Positions 32,792 to 47,039 of a DNA stretch of 64,000 nucleotides are shown here, one piece after another. The position numbers and the translations under genes were made by a program. Numbering within the stretch: position 1 is the first letter of the stretch; every line of letters starts with the position of its first letter. The stretch is taken from positions 2,480,001-2,544,000 of the forward strand of contig NZ_CP074102.1 of the NCBI RefSeq assembly GCF_018310535.1, written 5' to 3'. The stretch is from Streptomyces mirabilis. GTDB lineage: Bacteria; Actinomycetota; Actinomycetes; Streptomycetales; Streptomycetaceae. Under the pieces are notes generated by a model. That model was not told the DNA's origin. It did no database searches and saw nothing but the letters and a program-made list of their open reading frames with translations.

Positions 32792-34057
32792 ATGGACGGA
32801 GTCATGGACGGGGTCGTGGACGGAGTCGTGGCCAGGCGACGGCCCCGCCCCCACCGCGACGACGTGGGCATCGCGGTCGGCGGACTGCTCGGCGGCCTGT
32901 TCCTGTGGAGCGTCGGTCTCTACAGCCGTAGGCCGGACGATCCGGTCTCCCGTGTGGACCAGGGCTGGGCCGTCCTGGTGCCGCTGGCCGTGATGGCCTG
33001 CTGCGAGCTGCTGCGCCGGACACGGCCGCGCACCGCCCTGCTCGTCGGCACACTCGCGCTCGTGGCCGACCTGCTGACCCGCGGCAGCCTGGCCACGGTC
33101 GTGATGTTCACGGACCTGGTCTACGCGGCAGTCCTGTACGGCTCCCCCGGCGCGGCCCGCCGCATCCCCTGGATCACCGGGCTGATCACGGTGATCGCGA
33201 CCGTGTGGCCGGTCGCGGCCTGGCACAAGCCGGAGGGGCTGCTGATCGGCGCGTTCACCGGCCTGGTGACGTTCACTCCCGCCGCCACCGGCTGGATCGT
33301 GCGCAACCACCGCGACACCGCCGTCGCCGAACGGCTGCGCGCCGAACAGACGGCCCTGCTCGCCGAGATGGACCGCGCCCAGGCCGTCACCGCCGAACGG
33401 GCCCGGATGGCACGGGAGTTGCACGACATGGTGGCCAACCATCTCTCCGCGATCGCGATCCACTCCACGGCCGCGCTCTCCATCGACGACCCGAAGACGT
33501 CCAAGGACGCGCTCACCGTCATCCGTGAGAACAGCGTCGAGGGGCTCGCCGAGATGCGCCGGCTGATCGGGATCCTGCGCGACGGCAGCGGCGACCGCGA
33601 ACCGGCCGCGGCCCCCACCCTCGACGGACTCGGCGCCCTGGTGGCCGGCGCCCGCGCCAACGGGCTCGACGTCACGCTCGCCACCGAGCACGGCACGGTG
33701 CCCGCCCCGGTCGAACTCGCCGCGTACCGCATCGTCCAGGAGTCGCTGACCAACGCCCTCAAGCACGCGCCCGAGGGCCACGTCACGGTGACGCTCGCCG
33801 AGCGGGACGGCTCGCTCGCCATCGCGGTGACCAGTCCGTACGGCGGTCCGAGCGGCCCCCGCGCCCCTGGTTCCGGCGCCGGTCTCGTGGGTATGCGGGA
33901 GCGGGCCGACCTGCTGGGCGGCAGCTTCGAGGCGGGGCCCGAGCCCTCCCCCGACAGCGGGAACGGCAAGAACAGCAGGGACGGCAGGGACGGCAGGGAC
34001 GGCAAAATCTGGGCCGTACGCGCCATCCTGCCCCTCGCCCAAGGAGAAACCGAATGA
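32792..34057 (+). CDS. Sensor histidine kinase, NarL-system type
   Basis: A 421-residue kinase: an N-terminal membrane sensor of about five helices, a HisKA_3 domain with ARELHDMVANHLSAI (phospho-His near residue 211) and a HATPase with IVQESLTNALKHAP. Before the ATPase end is a Gly/Asp/Arg-rich insert (NGKNSRDGRDGRDGK). The start is uncertain: the 5' end has 12-bp repeats encoding VMDGVMDGVVDGVVA, and ATG 32792 or 32804 are both possible. It overlaps its response regulator by 4 bp. Confidence 0.88.
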   Translation: MDGVMDGVVDGVVARRRPRPHRDDVGIAVGGLLGGLFLWSVGLYSRRPDDPVSRVDQGWAVLVPLAVMACCELLRRTRPRTALLVGTLALVADLLTRGSLATVVMFTDLVYAAVLYGSPGAARRIPWITGLITVIATVWPVAAWHKPEGLLIGAFTGLVTFTPAATGWIVRNHRDTAVAERLRAEQTALLAEMDRAQAVTAERARMARELHDMVANHLSAIAIHSTAALSIDDPKTSKDALTVIRENSVEGLAEMRRLIGILRDGSGDREPAAAPTLDGLGALVAGARANGLDVTLATEHGTVPAPVELAAYRIVQESLTNALKHAPEGHVTVTLAERDGSLAIAVTSPYGGPSGPRAPGSGAGLVGMRERADLLGGSFEAGPEPSPDSGNGKNSRDGRDGRDGKIWAVRAILPLAQGETE

Positions 34058-34695
34058 TCCGCGTGCTCGTCGCCGAGGACCAGTCCGCCGTACGGGCCGG
34101 GCTCGTCCTCATCCTGCGCAGCGCGCCCGACATCGAGGTGGTCGGCGAGGCCGCGGACGGCGAGCAGGCGGTCGCGCTCGCCCGCGAACTCCGCCCGGAC
34201 CTCGTTCTGATGGATGTGCAGATGCCCCGGCTCGACGGAGTGTCCGCCACCCGTCAGGTCGTCGCCGAGCGGCTCGCCGACGTGCTCGTGCTCACCACCT
34301 TCGACCTCGACGATTACGTCTTCGGGGCGCTGCGCGCGGGCGCCTCGGGGTTTCTGCTGAAGAACACGGAGGCGAAGGATCTGCTGGTGGCGGTGCGGAC
34401 GGTGGCGAGCGGCGAGGGGCTGATCGCTCCGGCCGTGACGCGTCGGCTGATCGCCGAGTTCGCCGCGAAGCCGGTACGGGAGCCGAGCGCCGACCCGGCC
34501 GTGCTCGACGCGCTGACGCGCCGGGAGCGGGAGGTGCTGTCCTGCCTGGGTGAGGGGCTCTCCAACGCGGAGATCGCGGGACGGCTGGACATGGCGGAGG
34601 CGACGGTGAAGACCCACGTCAGCCGTCTGCTCGGGAAGCTGGAGTTGCGGAGCAGGGTTCAAGCGGCCGTGCTGGCCCAGGAGTTGGGGGTCTGA
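34054..34695 (+). CDS. NarL/LuxR-type response regulator
   Basis: A 213-residue regulator with a receiver domain (phospho-Asp about residue 54 in DLVLMDVQMP) and a C-terminal LuxR HTH (LTRREREVLSCLGEGLSNAE...). It is coupled to the kinase through ATGA. Pairs of this kind commonly control neighbouring or antibiotic/stress genes. The chitinase gene follows 220 bp later with its own chitinase-type promoter, so a link to it is not implied. Confidence 0.95.
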   Translation: MIRVLVAEDQSAVRAGLVLILRSAPDIEVVGEAADGEQAVALARELRPDLVLMDVQMPRLDGVSATRQVVAERLADVLVLTTFDLDDYVFGALRAGASGFLLKNTEAKDLLVAVRTVASGEGLIAPAVTRRLIAEFAAKPVREPSADPAVLDALTRREREVLSCLGEGLSNAEIAGRLDMAEATVKTHVSRLLGKLELRSRVQAAVLAQELGV

Positions 34696-34712
34696 CTCCC
34701 CCGCGGGCGCAC

Positions 34713-34754
34713 TGGTCCAGACCTATTGACCTATGGTCCAGACCTTTCTATTCT
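34713..34754 (+). promoter_or_regulatory. Chitinase promoter with two 12-bp direct repeats
   Basis: TGGTCCAGACCT occurs at 34713-34724 and 34734-34745, 21 bp apart (two turns). Between and overlapping them are -35 TTGACC (34726-34731) and -10 TATTCT (34749-34754) with a 17-bp spacer. Such repeats in Streptomyces chitinase promoters mediate chitin induction and glucose repression, and resemble the DasR site (half TGGTCTAGACCA). Confidence 0.85.
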
Positions 34755-34917
34755 CGCCGCACTGCGCTTGGTCATGCCCCCGACACCTCCCCCGCCGAAG
34801 GGGCGCGCCGGTGGCGAGAGCGCGAGCGCGCGGAGGCCCGAAGGGTTGAGCACGGTCGCGGTCTCGCCACCGGCTGGAGCGCCCCGGAGGCGAAACAGAC
34901 AAAGAAGGAGGCGCAGC

Positions 34918-36756
<1,839 letters not shown>

Positions 36757-36774
36757 CCGCTAGGCCCCATTGAC

Positions 36775-36812
36775 GCTCCCCCAGACTTCGTCCGGGGGGG
36801 GGACCCCCACCC
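36775..36812 (+). repeat. Dispersed Streptomyces hairpin repeat (CCCCC...GGGGGGACCCCCA), copy 1
   Basis: CTCCCCCAGACTTCGTCCG followed by a run of G and ACCCCCAC. It shares the TCCCCCA...GACTTCG...GGGGGGACCCCCA layout with the element at 51859-51905 (opposite strand). It follows the chitinase stop and may act as its terminator. Confidence 0.65.
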
Positions 36813-36817
36813 AGCGG

Positions 36818-36846
36818 GTGAATGCGGCCTTTCAGGCCACATTCAC
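36818..36846. terminator. Hairpin straddling the DUF2550 stop codon
   Basis: GTGAATG-c-GGCC pairs with GGCC-a-CATTCAC around loop TTTCA. The TGA stop of the DUF2550 gene (36832-36834, minus) sits in the loop. Placed between convergent genes, it can act on both strands. Confidence 0.65.
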
Positions 36847-37278
36847 TCGCTGTCCGGGCGGGGCCGCCTCCAGCCACGCGAGGAAACCGGTCAGCGCGTC
36901 CTCGCTCATCGCCAGTTCCAGGCGGGTGCCCCGGTGCACGCAGGCCAGGATGATCGCGTCGGAGAGCAGGGCGAGTTCCTCCTCGCCGTCCGGGGTGCGG
37001 CGGCCGGCCACCTCGATCGCCGAGCGTTCCAGGACGCGGCGCGGGCGGGGGGAGTACGAGAAGACGCGATACCACTCGATGCGGTCGCCGTTGTAGCGGG
37101 CGACGCCGTAGCCCCAGCCCTTTCCGTTGGGGTCGCTCTTCTCCGGGACGTCCCAGCGCAGGCTGCAGTCGAACGTGCCCCCGGAGCGCTGGATCAGCCG
37201 GCGGCGGAGGCCGAAGACGAACAGCCCCACCACCACGAGCGCCACTACCAATCCGCACACAGTCAGAGCGAGGACCAT
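36832..37278 (-). CDS. DUF2550 domain-containing membrane protein
   Basis: A 148-residue protein with one N-terminal TM helix (about residues 1-22), then a soluble domain (GGTFDCSLRWD..., KGWGYGVARYNGDRIEWYRVF) typical of DUF2550, a family found next to atpC in Actinobacteria. AGGAGG lies 9 nt before ATG 37278 but only 3 nt before GTG 37284, so ATG is chosen. It lies downstream of the atp terminator and so probably uses its own promoter. Function unknown. Confidence 0.88.
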   Translation of the reverse strand: MVLALTVCGLVVALVVVGLFVFGLRRRLIQRSGGTFDCSLRWDVPEKSDPNGKGWGYGVARYNGDRIEWYRVFSYSPRPRRVLERSAIEVAGRRTPDGEEELALLSDAIILACVHRGTRLELAMSEDALTGFLAWLEAAPPGQRVNVA

Positions 37279-37329
37279 CGACACCGACCTCCTCGTCTCC
37301 TAGGTAACGGAAAAGAAAAAACCTCCGCA

Positions 37330-37387
37330 TTTGCCTCAGCCGCGGCGGGGTCCGGAGTGATCCGGTCCCCGCCGCGGCTGAGGCAAA
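37330..37387 (-). terminator. Terminator of the atp operon
   Basis: Perfect 21-bp arms 37330-37350 and 37367-37387, with a further 5 bp inside around loop GTGA. The hairpin starts 21 nt past the atpC stop and is followed on the transcript, after 9 nt, by TTTTTTCTTTT. It is one of the strongest intrinsic-type terminators in the window. Confidence 0.92.
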
Positions 37388-37407
37388 GCATCACACAGCG
37401 CGGCGAC

Positions 37408-37782
37408 TCAGCGCGCCGACACCGCCCGCAGACGGACGTCCGCGCGGCGCTCGGCGGAGGCATCGCCCTCCGCCTTCGCGCGCTCGAGCTCCCGCTCCAC
37501 ACGCTGGACGTCGATCTCGTCCGACAGCTCGGCGATCTCGGCCAGCAGTGACAGCTTGTTGTCGGCGAACGAGATGAAACCGCCGTGCACCGCGGCGACG
37601 ACCGTTCCACCATCACTCGTACGGATGGTCACCGGGCCCGACTCCAGCACACCGAGCAGCGGCTGGTGACCGGGCATGACGCCGATGTCGCCGGACGCGG
37701 TACGCGCGACGACCAGGGTGGCCTCGCCGGACCAGACACTGCGGTCCGCGGCGACGAGCTCGACGTGCAGCTCAGCAGCCAA
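37408..37782 (-). CDS. atpC: ATP synthase F1 subunit epsilon
   Basis: A 124-residue protein: N-terminal beta sandwich (LHVELVAADRSVWSGEATLV, GDIGVMPGHQPLLGVLE) and a C-terminal helical hairpin. It is the regulatory subunit of the central stalk and is last in atpIBEFHAGDC. A 163-bp gap with a strong hairpin separates it from atpD. Confidence 0.97.
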   Translation of the reverse strand: MAAELHVELVAADRSVWSGEATLVVARTASGDIGVMPGHQPLLGVLESGPVTIRTSDGGTVVAAVHGGFISFADNKLSLLAEIAELSDEIDVQRVERELERAKAEGDASAERRADVRLRAVSAR

Positions 37783-37848
37783 GGTGGGCTCCTCGGGTCA
37801 CCACCCGGCATGGCCGCCGGGTGTTGGGTCAAAGTCTAATGGGCGTAC

Positions 37849-37895
37849 GGAGGGGGACGGGACGCGCCCCGCGAGGTGCGGTCCCGTCCCCCTCC
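37849..37895 (-). other. 15-bp intercistronic hairpin between atpD and atpC
   Basis: GGAGGGGGACGGGAC pairs perfectly with GTCCCGTCCCCCTCC over a 17-nt loop, extended by CGTA/TACG with one bulge. It could attenuate or process the message so that epsilon is made at a different level from beta. Confidence 0.7.
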
Positions 37896-37945
37896 CTTAC
37901 GAACACGAGTTCCTCAGGAACCGGAGTCCCTCAGATACGCGAGGT

Positions 37946-40296
<2,351 letters not shown>

Positions 40297-40317
40297 GAGT
40301 CAGGTCCCTTCCTTACG

Positions 40318-41907
40318 TCACTTGGCCGCGGCCGGAACGTCTTCGCCGAGAAGCTTGCCGTCCGAGGTCTCGAACTGCTTCTTGAAGTCCGCGATGGCGT
40401 CCGCGATGGCGGTGAGGGTGTCGTCCGACATCTTGGCGCCCTCCTTGATGGAGGTCATGAGGCCCTGCTCCTTGCGGTGCAGGTACTCCAGGAGCTCCGT
40501 CTCGAAGCGGCGGATGTCGGCGACCGGTACGTCGTCCATCTTGCCGGTGGTGCCGGCCCACACGGAGACGACCTGGTCCTCGGTGGCCATCGGCTGGTAC
40601 TGAGGCTGCTTGAGCAGCTCGACCAGCCGCTGACCGCGCTCCAGCTGCGACTTCGACGCGGCGTCCAGGTCGGAACCGAAGGCGGCGAACGCCTCCAGCT
40701 CGCGGTACTGGGCGAGGTCCAGACGCAGTCGGCCGGACACCTGGCGCATCGCCTTGTGCTGGGCGGAGCCACCGACGCGGGAGACCGAGATACCGACGTT
40801 CAGGGCCGGACGCTGGCCGGCGTTGAACAGGTCGGACTCCAGGAAGCACTGGCCGTCGGTGATGGAGATGACGTTGGTCGGGATGAACGCCGACACGTCG
40901 TTCGCCTTGGTCTCGACGATCGGCAGACCCGTCATCGAACCGGCGCCCATCTCGTCGGAGAGCTTCGCGCAGCGCTCCAGCAGACGGGAGTGCAGGTAGA
41001 AGACGTCACCGGGGTAGGCCTCGCGCCCCGGCGGACGGCGCAGCAGCAGGGACACGGCGCGGTAGGCGTCGGCCTGCTTCGAGAGGTCGTCGAAGATGAT
41101 GAGGACGTGCTTGCCCTCGTACATCCAGTGCTGGCCGATGGCCGAACCGGTGTACGGCGCAAGGTACTTGAAGCCGGCCGGGTCGGACGCCGGGGCGGCG
41201 ACGATGGTCGTGTACTCCAGCGCGCCGGCCTCTTCGAGGGCGCCACGCACGGAGGCGATGGTCGAACCCTTCTGACCGATGGCGACGTAGATGCAGCGGA
41301 CCTGCTTCTTGGTGTCGCCCGAGCGCCAGTTGTCGCGCTGGTTGATGATCGTGTCGACGGCCAGCGCGGTCTTACCGGTCTGACGGTCGCCGATGACCAG
41401 CTGACGCTGGCCACGGCCGATCGGGGTCATCGCGTCGACGGCCTTGTAGCCGGTCTCCATCGGCTCGTGCACCGACTTGCGGACCATGACGCCCGGGGCC
41501 TGCAGCTCGAGGGCGCGGCGGCCGGTGGTCTCGATCTCGCCGAGGCCGTCGATCGGGTTGCCGAGCGGGTCGACGACGCGGCCGAGGTAGCCCTCGCCCA
41601 CGGCGACGGACAGCACCTCACCGGTGCGCTGCACCGGCTGGCCCTCCTCGATACCACTGAACTCGCCGAGGACGACCGCACCGATCTCGCGCTCTTCCAG
41701 GTTCAGCGCGAGACCGAGGGTTCCGTCCTCGAACTTCAGCAGCTCGTTCGCCATCGCCGAGGGAAGGCCCTCGATCTTGGCGATACCGTCGCCGGCGACG
41801 GTGACCGTACCGACCTCCTCGCGCGAGGCCGCGTCCGGCTTGTACGACTGGACAAAGTTCTCCAGCGCGTCCCGGATCTCCTCCGGCCGGATCGTGAGCT
41901 CCGCCAT
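40318..41907 (-). CDS. atpA: ATP synthase F1 subunit alpha
   Basis: A 529-residue regulatory nucleotide-binding subunit with P-loop GDRQTGKT (about residue 171) and the C-terminal helical domain. ATG 41907 ([19 protein letters not shown]) fits family N-termini; the upstream extension does not. It has an actinobacterial C-terminal extension (about 20 residues) beyond the E. coli length, ending DVPAAAK. A 124-bp gap with hairpins precedes it. Confidence 0.98.
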   Translation of the reverse strand: MAELTIRPEEIRDALENFVQSYKPDAASREEVGTVTVAGDGIAKIEGLPSAMANELLKFEDGTLGLALNLEEREIGAVVLGEFSGIEEGQPVQRTGEVLSVAVGEGYLGRVVDPLGNPIDGLGEIETTGRRALELQAPGVMVRKSVHEPMETGYKAVDAMTPIGRGQRQLVIGDRQTGKTALAVDTIINQRDNWRSGDTKKQVRCIYVAIGQKGSTIASVRGALEEAGALEYTTIVAAPASDPAGFKYLAPYTGSAIGQHWMYEGKHVLIIFDDLSKQADAYRAVSLLLRRPPGREAYPGDVFYLHSRLLERCAKLSDEMGAGSMTGLPIVETKANDVSAFIPTNVISITDGQCFLESDLFNAGQRPALNVGISVSRVGGSAQHKAMRQVSGRLRLDLAQYRELEAFAAFGSDLDAASKSQLERGQRLVELLKQPQYQPMATEDQVVSVWAGTTGKMDDVPVADIRRFETELLEYLHRKEQGLMTSIKEGAKMSDDTLTAIADAIADFKKQFETSDGKLLGEDVPAAAK

Positions 41908-41982
41908 CTGGGTTCCCTGCTCTCCTTGTTGGGCCCGAAGTTTTCTTGGGGGGTCTGGGGTCAGCCCCCAGGAATCCTCTGC

Positions 41983-42001
41983 ACGGCCCAACCAGGGCCG
42001 T
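41983..42001 (-). other. Intercistronic hairpin between atpH and atpA
   Basis: ACGGCCC-AACCA-GGGCCGT, a perfect 7-bp stem. Immediately beyond it towards atpA is a second inverted repeat of the CTGGGG...CCCCAG type common between Streptomyces genes. Confidence 0.55.
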
Positions 42002-42031
42002 AAGTACTACGTGGTTACGCGTATTGAGTTG

Positions 42032-42856
42032 CTACTGGCCGACGATGCGTCGGCGCGCGTCCTCGAGTCGGTCCGCGACGGCACCGTCGATGATCTCGTC
42101 GCCGACCTGCACCCGGATCCCGCCGATGACCTCGGGGTCCACGTCGAGGTTGAGGTGCATCGGGCGGCCGTAGAGCTTCGCCAGGGCGGCGCCGAGGCGC
42201 TGCTTCTGTCCGTCGCTCAGCGGGACCGCCGAGGTGACGACGGCGACCATGCGGTTGCGGCGCTCGGCGGCGAGCTTGGACAGGGACTCGAGTCCCGCCT
42301 CCAGGCTACGTCCCCGGGGCGCGGCCACAAGGCGCGTCACCAGGCGTTCGGTGGTCGGGTTGGCCCGGCCGCCGAGCAGGCTGTGCAGCAGCTCGCTCTT
42401 GGCCGCCTTCGAGGCGGTGCGGTCGGTCAGCGCGGCGCGCAGCTCGGTGTTCGAGGAGACGATCCGGCCGAAGCGGAACAGTTCGTCCTCGACGTCGTCG
42501 AGCGCGTTCGCCCGCTGGGCGGCCGTGAGGTCGGCGATGCTCGCCAGCTCCTCCAGCGCGTCCACCAGGTCACGCGACTGCGACCAGCGCGAGCGCACCA
42601 GGCCGGCCACCAGGTCCGCGGTCGGCCCGCCGACCTGGCCGCCGAGCAGGCGCTGGGCCAGCTCGGCCTTGGCCTCGCCGGGCTGCGCCGGGTCGGTCAG
42701 GACCCGACGCAGCGACACCTCGCGGTTGAGCAGCGCGGTGACGGCGGCCAGCTCGTCGCCGAGCTGGACCGCGTCCACGGACGTCGAGTCCGTCAGCGCG
42801 TCGAGACGCTCACGAGCTGCAGCGAGGGCCTCGCGGCTTGCTCCGTGTGCGGTCAT
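42032..42856 (-). CDS. atpH: ATP synthase F1 subunit delta
   Basis: A 274-residue peripheral-stalk subunit, longer than the 177 residues of E. coli because Actinobacteria carry an N-terminal extension (about residues 1-95) before the OSCP-like domain. The conserved C-terminal motif is DPEVIGGIRVQVGDEIIDG. The ATGA start overlaps atpF by 4 bp. Confidence 0.95.
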   Translation of the reverse strand: MTAHGASREALAAARERLDALTDSTSVDAVQLGDELAAVTALLNREVSLRRVLTDPAQPGEAKAELAQRLLGGQVGGPTADLVAGLVRSRWSQSRDLVDALEELASIADLTAAQRANALDDVEDELFRFGRIVSSNTELRAALTDRTASKAAKSELLHSLLGGRANPTTERLVTRLVAAPRGRSLEAGLESLSKLAAERRNRMVAVVTSAVPLSDGQKQRLGAALAKLYGRPMHLNLDVDPEVIGGIRVQVGDEIIDGAVADRLEDARRRIVGQ

Positions 42857-43401
42857 CGAGTCGCCTCGGCCTTCTCCTCGAGCTCGTCGAGGAAGCGGTC
42901 GATGACGCGGCTCTGCCGGGCGTGGTCCTCGAGGGACTCACCGACGAGCTTGCCGGCCAGGTCGGTGGCGAGCTTGCCCACGTCCTGTCGCAGCGCCTGC
43001 GAGGCGGCCTTGCGGTCGGCCTCGAGCTGCGAGTGACCGGCGGCGATGATCTCCTCGCGCTGCCGCTGGCCTTCCGCACGCATGTCGGCGATGAGCGTGG
43101 CGCCCTGCTCCTGCGCCTCCTGGCGCAGCCGCGCGGCCTCGTGCCGTGCCTCGGCGAGCTGGGCCTTGTACTGCTCCAGCACGCTCTGGGCTTCGACCTT
43201 CATGGCGTCGGCCTCTTCGATACCGCCTTCGATCGCCGCACGGCGCTCTTCCAGAACCTTGTTGATGTTCGGGAGGAGCTTCTTCCAGAAGAAGAAGAAG
43301 ACGATGGCGAAGGCGATGGCGCCGACGAGCAGCTCGGGACCCGCCGGGATGAGCGGGTTCTGCTCTTCCTCGGCTGCGAGTGCAACCAGGTTGGCGATCA
43401 C
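42853..43401 (-). CDS. atpF: ATP synthase Fo subunit b
   Basis: A 182-residue protein: a short N-terminus, one TM helix (about residues 22-40, LLVGAIAFAIVFFFFWKKL), then a long charged amphipathic helix forming the peripheral stalk dimer. It overlaps atpH by 4 bp. Confidence 0.96.
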   Translation of the reverse strand: MIANLVALAAEEEQNPLIPAGPELLVGAIAFAIVFFFFWKKLLPNINKVLEERRAAIEGGIEEADAMKVEAQSVLEQYKAQLAEARHEAARLRQEAQEQGATLIADMRAEGQRQREEIIAAGHSQLEADRKAASQALRQDVGKLATDLAGKLVGESLEDHARQSRVIDRFLDELEEKAEATR

Positions 43402-43439
43402 ATCAGTGCCTTTCGTCGTTTCGTGTCAGTAAGGGGTGA

Positions 43440-44580
<1,141 letters not shown>

Positions 44581-44805
44581 CACGGGCTCCTTCGGCGTGA
44601 CGCATAGGTACGGCAACCTCGTTGTGTCGGCGCGGCGCGCAGCCGCGGTTCGGCACTGGACTGGTGTAACGAATGTGGGGGCGGCTGTGGGGCATCAAGC
44701 CTCGCGATTGAGCAGGCGTCAGCTCAGATGCCCGCGCCCGCGATGCCGCAGTTGGCACCGGACGATAGCAGGATCTCCCACATGGCTTTATCCCACCCCT
44801 ACCCC

Positions 44806-45246
44806 TCACGACGAGGGCCCTGATTTCTCGGGCTTCTCGCTCTTCTTCTCGGGTTCGGGGTCGACATAGAAGATCTTGGCCTTCATGTGCGCCCGCGCCT
44901 GCGCCGCCATCCACACGACGGTCGCGAGGACGAGACCGACCGCGAACGCCTTGGGGTTGAACAGAGACGTGTTCTTGAAGAGTGCCACGAAGATCAGGAG
45001 CAGCAGGAGTTGGGCGACGTAGAGCATCAGACCCATGGCCTGGAACAACTGCGGGAGCGTTTTCGCCGTCCACTGCAGGACGTAGAGGCCGATCCCCATG
45101 AAGAGGATGGCCAGCAGGGTGCCGATGCCCGCACCGAGCGCGCCTTTGCCACCGGCGACCACGCCACTGACGGCGACGGCGATCACGCCGACAGCCGCTG
45201 TGGGGACAGCGGTGTGCAATAGGTTCCGGGCGTCATTGGACGGCAT
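44806..45246 (-). CDS. atpI: ATP synthase protein I
   Basis: A 146-residue protein with four predicted TM helices (about residues 12-30, 40-56, 68-90, 98-116) and a charged C-terminus (PEPEKKSEKPEKS). It is the first gene of the atp operon. AtpI/UncI assists c-ring assembly or Mg transport in other bacteria. A 225-bp gap separates it from atpB, leaving room for an internal promoter. Confidence 0.9.
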   Translation of the reverse strand: MPSNDARNLLHTAVPTAAVGVIAVAVSGVVAGGKGALGAGIGTLLAILFMGIGLYVLQWTAKTLPQLFQAMGLMLYVAQLLLLLIFVALFKNTSLFNPKAFAVGLVLATVVWMAAQARAHMKAKIFYVDPEPEKKSEKPEKSGPSS

Positions 45247-45368
45247 GGCGGCAACTCCGCTTGCTTCGGGGGCAGGGTGTCGTCATGGACGAGCGTAGTC
45301 CCGGGCTGAGAGAGAACCTCACGCCAAGGGGCCGTCTCACTACGGTCCTTCGGCTCTATCCCGGGTTC

Positions 45369-45386
45369 TCGTGAACCGTATCACAA
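45369..45386. promoter_or_regulatory. Predicted Rex (NADH-sensing) operator upstream of the atp operon
   Basis: TCGTGAACCGTATCACAA matches the Rex consensus TTGTGAA-N4-TTCACAA at 12 of 14 defined positions. It lies 123 bp upstream of atpI in an A/T-richer promoter region. Rex represses respiratory genes when NADH/NAD+ is low. Confidence 0.6.
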
Positions 45387-45530
45387 ACTATTTGATGCGG
45401 TCTTTACCTAGAAGGTGTGCTCGCTGTCACACATGAGAGTGAACCTGCGCGTTTGTGCAATATCGAGGGCGACTTGTCTGGTATTGACGCGGTTTGCCGG
45501 TGATCCCTCTTGCGGAATTCTTACTTTGCG

Positions 45531-46913
45531 TCAGCGTGAAGATTCGGCTTTGCGCCCTTCAAGGAAGCGCGCACGGGGCCCAATTGCCGTCGCTCCGTTG
45601 ACTCCTGAGACACCCGTGGTGACCGGGGAACGGTGTTCGCGCACGCCCTCTTCCCGCTCCTGGGCCGCCTTCTCGTGGGACGCCGGCTCCTCGTACGCGG
45701 CGGAGGCCACGGCGGCCTCCGCCTCGGCCGCCAGGGCGACCCTGCGACGGCGGCGGTAGCGCGGCGGCACCAGGTGCTCGGCCCAGCGCGGGGCACGCGG
45801 CGTGAAGCGCGGCAGCAGGAGCAGTACGAGACCCACCGCGCTGAGCGCCGCGATGCCGAGCACGATCCACATGGACGCCGAGTTCACCGAGAAGGCGAGC
45901 GCTCCGAAGGCGATCAGCGCCGACCAGAAGTACATGATCAGGACGGCCCTGCTGTGCGAGTGGCCGACCTCCAGGAGGCGGTGGTGCAGGTGGCCGCGGT
46001 CGGCGGCGAAGGGCGACTGACCGCGCCAGGTGCGCCGCACGATGGCGAGCACCAGGTCGGCGGCCGGGACCGCGATGATCGTCAGTGGCAGCAGCAGCGG
46101 GATGTAGACCGGCACCGTCTGGTGCACGGTGTTGCGCTCCGAACCGGAGAACAGGTTCATCGCGTCCGGGTCGATCTGCCCGGTGATGGAGATCGCACCG
46201 GCGGCCAGCACCAGGCCGATCAACATCGAGCCGGAGTCGCCCATGAAGATCCGGGCGGGGTGCATGTTGTGCGGCAGGAAGCCCAGACACATGCCCATGA
46301 GGATCGACGCGAAGAGCGTCGCCGGGGCGGCGGCCTCGATGCCGTAGCTGTACCAGATGCGGTAGGCGTACAGGAAGAACGCGGCCGAGGCGATGCACAC
46401 CATGCCGGCGGCCAGACCGTCGAGGCCGTCGACGAAGTTCACCGCGTTGATCGTGATGACGACCAGCGCCACGGTGAGCAGGGTGCCCTGCCACTGGGTC
46501 AGCGCGACCAGGCCGACGCCGGGGATGGGCAGCCACAGGATCGTCAGACCCTGCATGACCATCACACCCGCGGCGATCATCTGGCCGCCCAGCTTGATCA
46601 GGGCGTCGATCTCGAACTTGTCGTCCAGGACACCGATCAGCCAGATCAGCGCGGCGCCGGAGAGCAGCGCGCGGGGCTCGTTGGAGTCGGAGAAGACGGC
46701 GTTGAGGTTCCGCAGATGGTCGGCGACCAGCAGACCGGCGCACAGACCGAAGAACATCGCGATGCCACCGAGCCGCGGCGTGGGTTCCCGGTGCACGTCA
46801 CGTGCCCGGATCTGCGGCATGGCTCCGGCCACGATCGCGAACTTCCGCACCGGCCCTGTCAGCAGATACGTCACCGCGGCCGTGATGCAGAGCGTCAGCA
46901 GATATTCACGCAC
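45531..46913 (-). CDS. Polyprenyl-phosphate GlcNAc-1-phosphate transferase, WecA/TagO-like
   Basis: A 460-residue MraY/WecA superfamily enzyme with about 11 TM helices. It has IRARDVHREPTPRLGGIAMF, the Asp-rich LIGVLDDKFE, NAVNFVDGLDGLAAG, IFMGDSGSMLIG and the His motif DRGHLHHRLLEVGHS. It attaches a GlcNAc-phosphate-type sugar to undecaprenyl phosphate to start cell-wall glycopolymer synthesis. The C-terminal 90 residues are a charged cytosolic extension. The GTG at 46913 is preceded by GGGGAAG. In Actinobacteria it commonly lies beside the atp operon. Confidence 0.93.
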   Translation of the reverse strand: MREYLLTLCITAAVTYLLTGPVRKFAIVAGAMPQIRARDVHREPTPRLGGIAMFFGLCAGLLVADHLRNLNAVFSDSNEPRALLSGAALIWLIGVLDDKFEIDALIKLGGQMIAAGVMVMQGLTILWLPIPGVGLVALTQWQGTLLTVALVVITINAVNFVDGLDGLAAGMVCIASAAFFLYAYRIWYSYGIEAAAPATLFASILMGMCLGFLPHNMHPARIFMGDSGSMLIGLVLAAGAISITGQIDPDAMNLFSGSERNTVHQTVPVYIPLLLPLTIIAVPAADLVLAIVRRTWRGQSPFAADRGHLHHRLLEVGHSHSRAVLIMYFWSALIAFGALAFSVNSASMWIVLGIAALSAVGLVLLLLPRFTPRAPRWAEHLVPPRYRRRRRVALAAEAEAAVASAAYEEPASHEKAAQEREEGVREHRSPVTTGVSGVNGATAIGPRARFLEGRKAESSR

Positions 46914-47039
46914 GGGCTTCCCCACAGGTCTCGCTGGCCATCTCAGCCCCACACCCTAGCGATGCGCGCATATGGTTGGGGACTTCCGGGTAGCGACGAT
47001 GGTTGCACGAGTGGCTGTGCACACGTGTGCGTGTACCCC

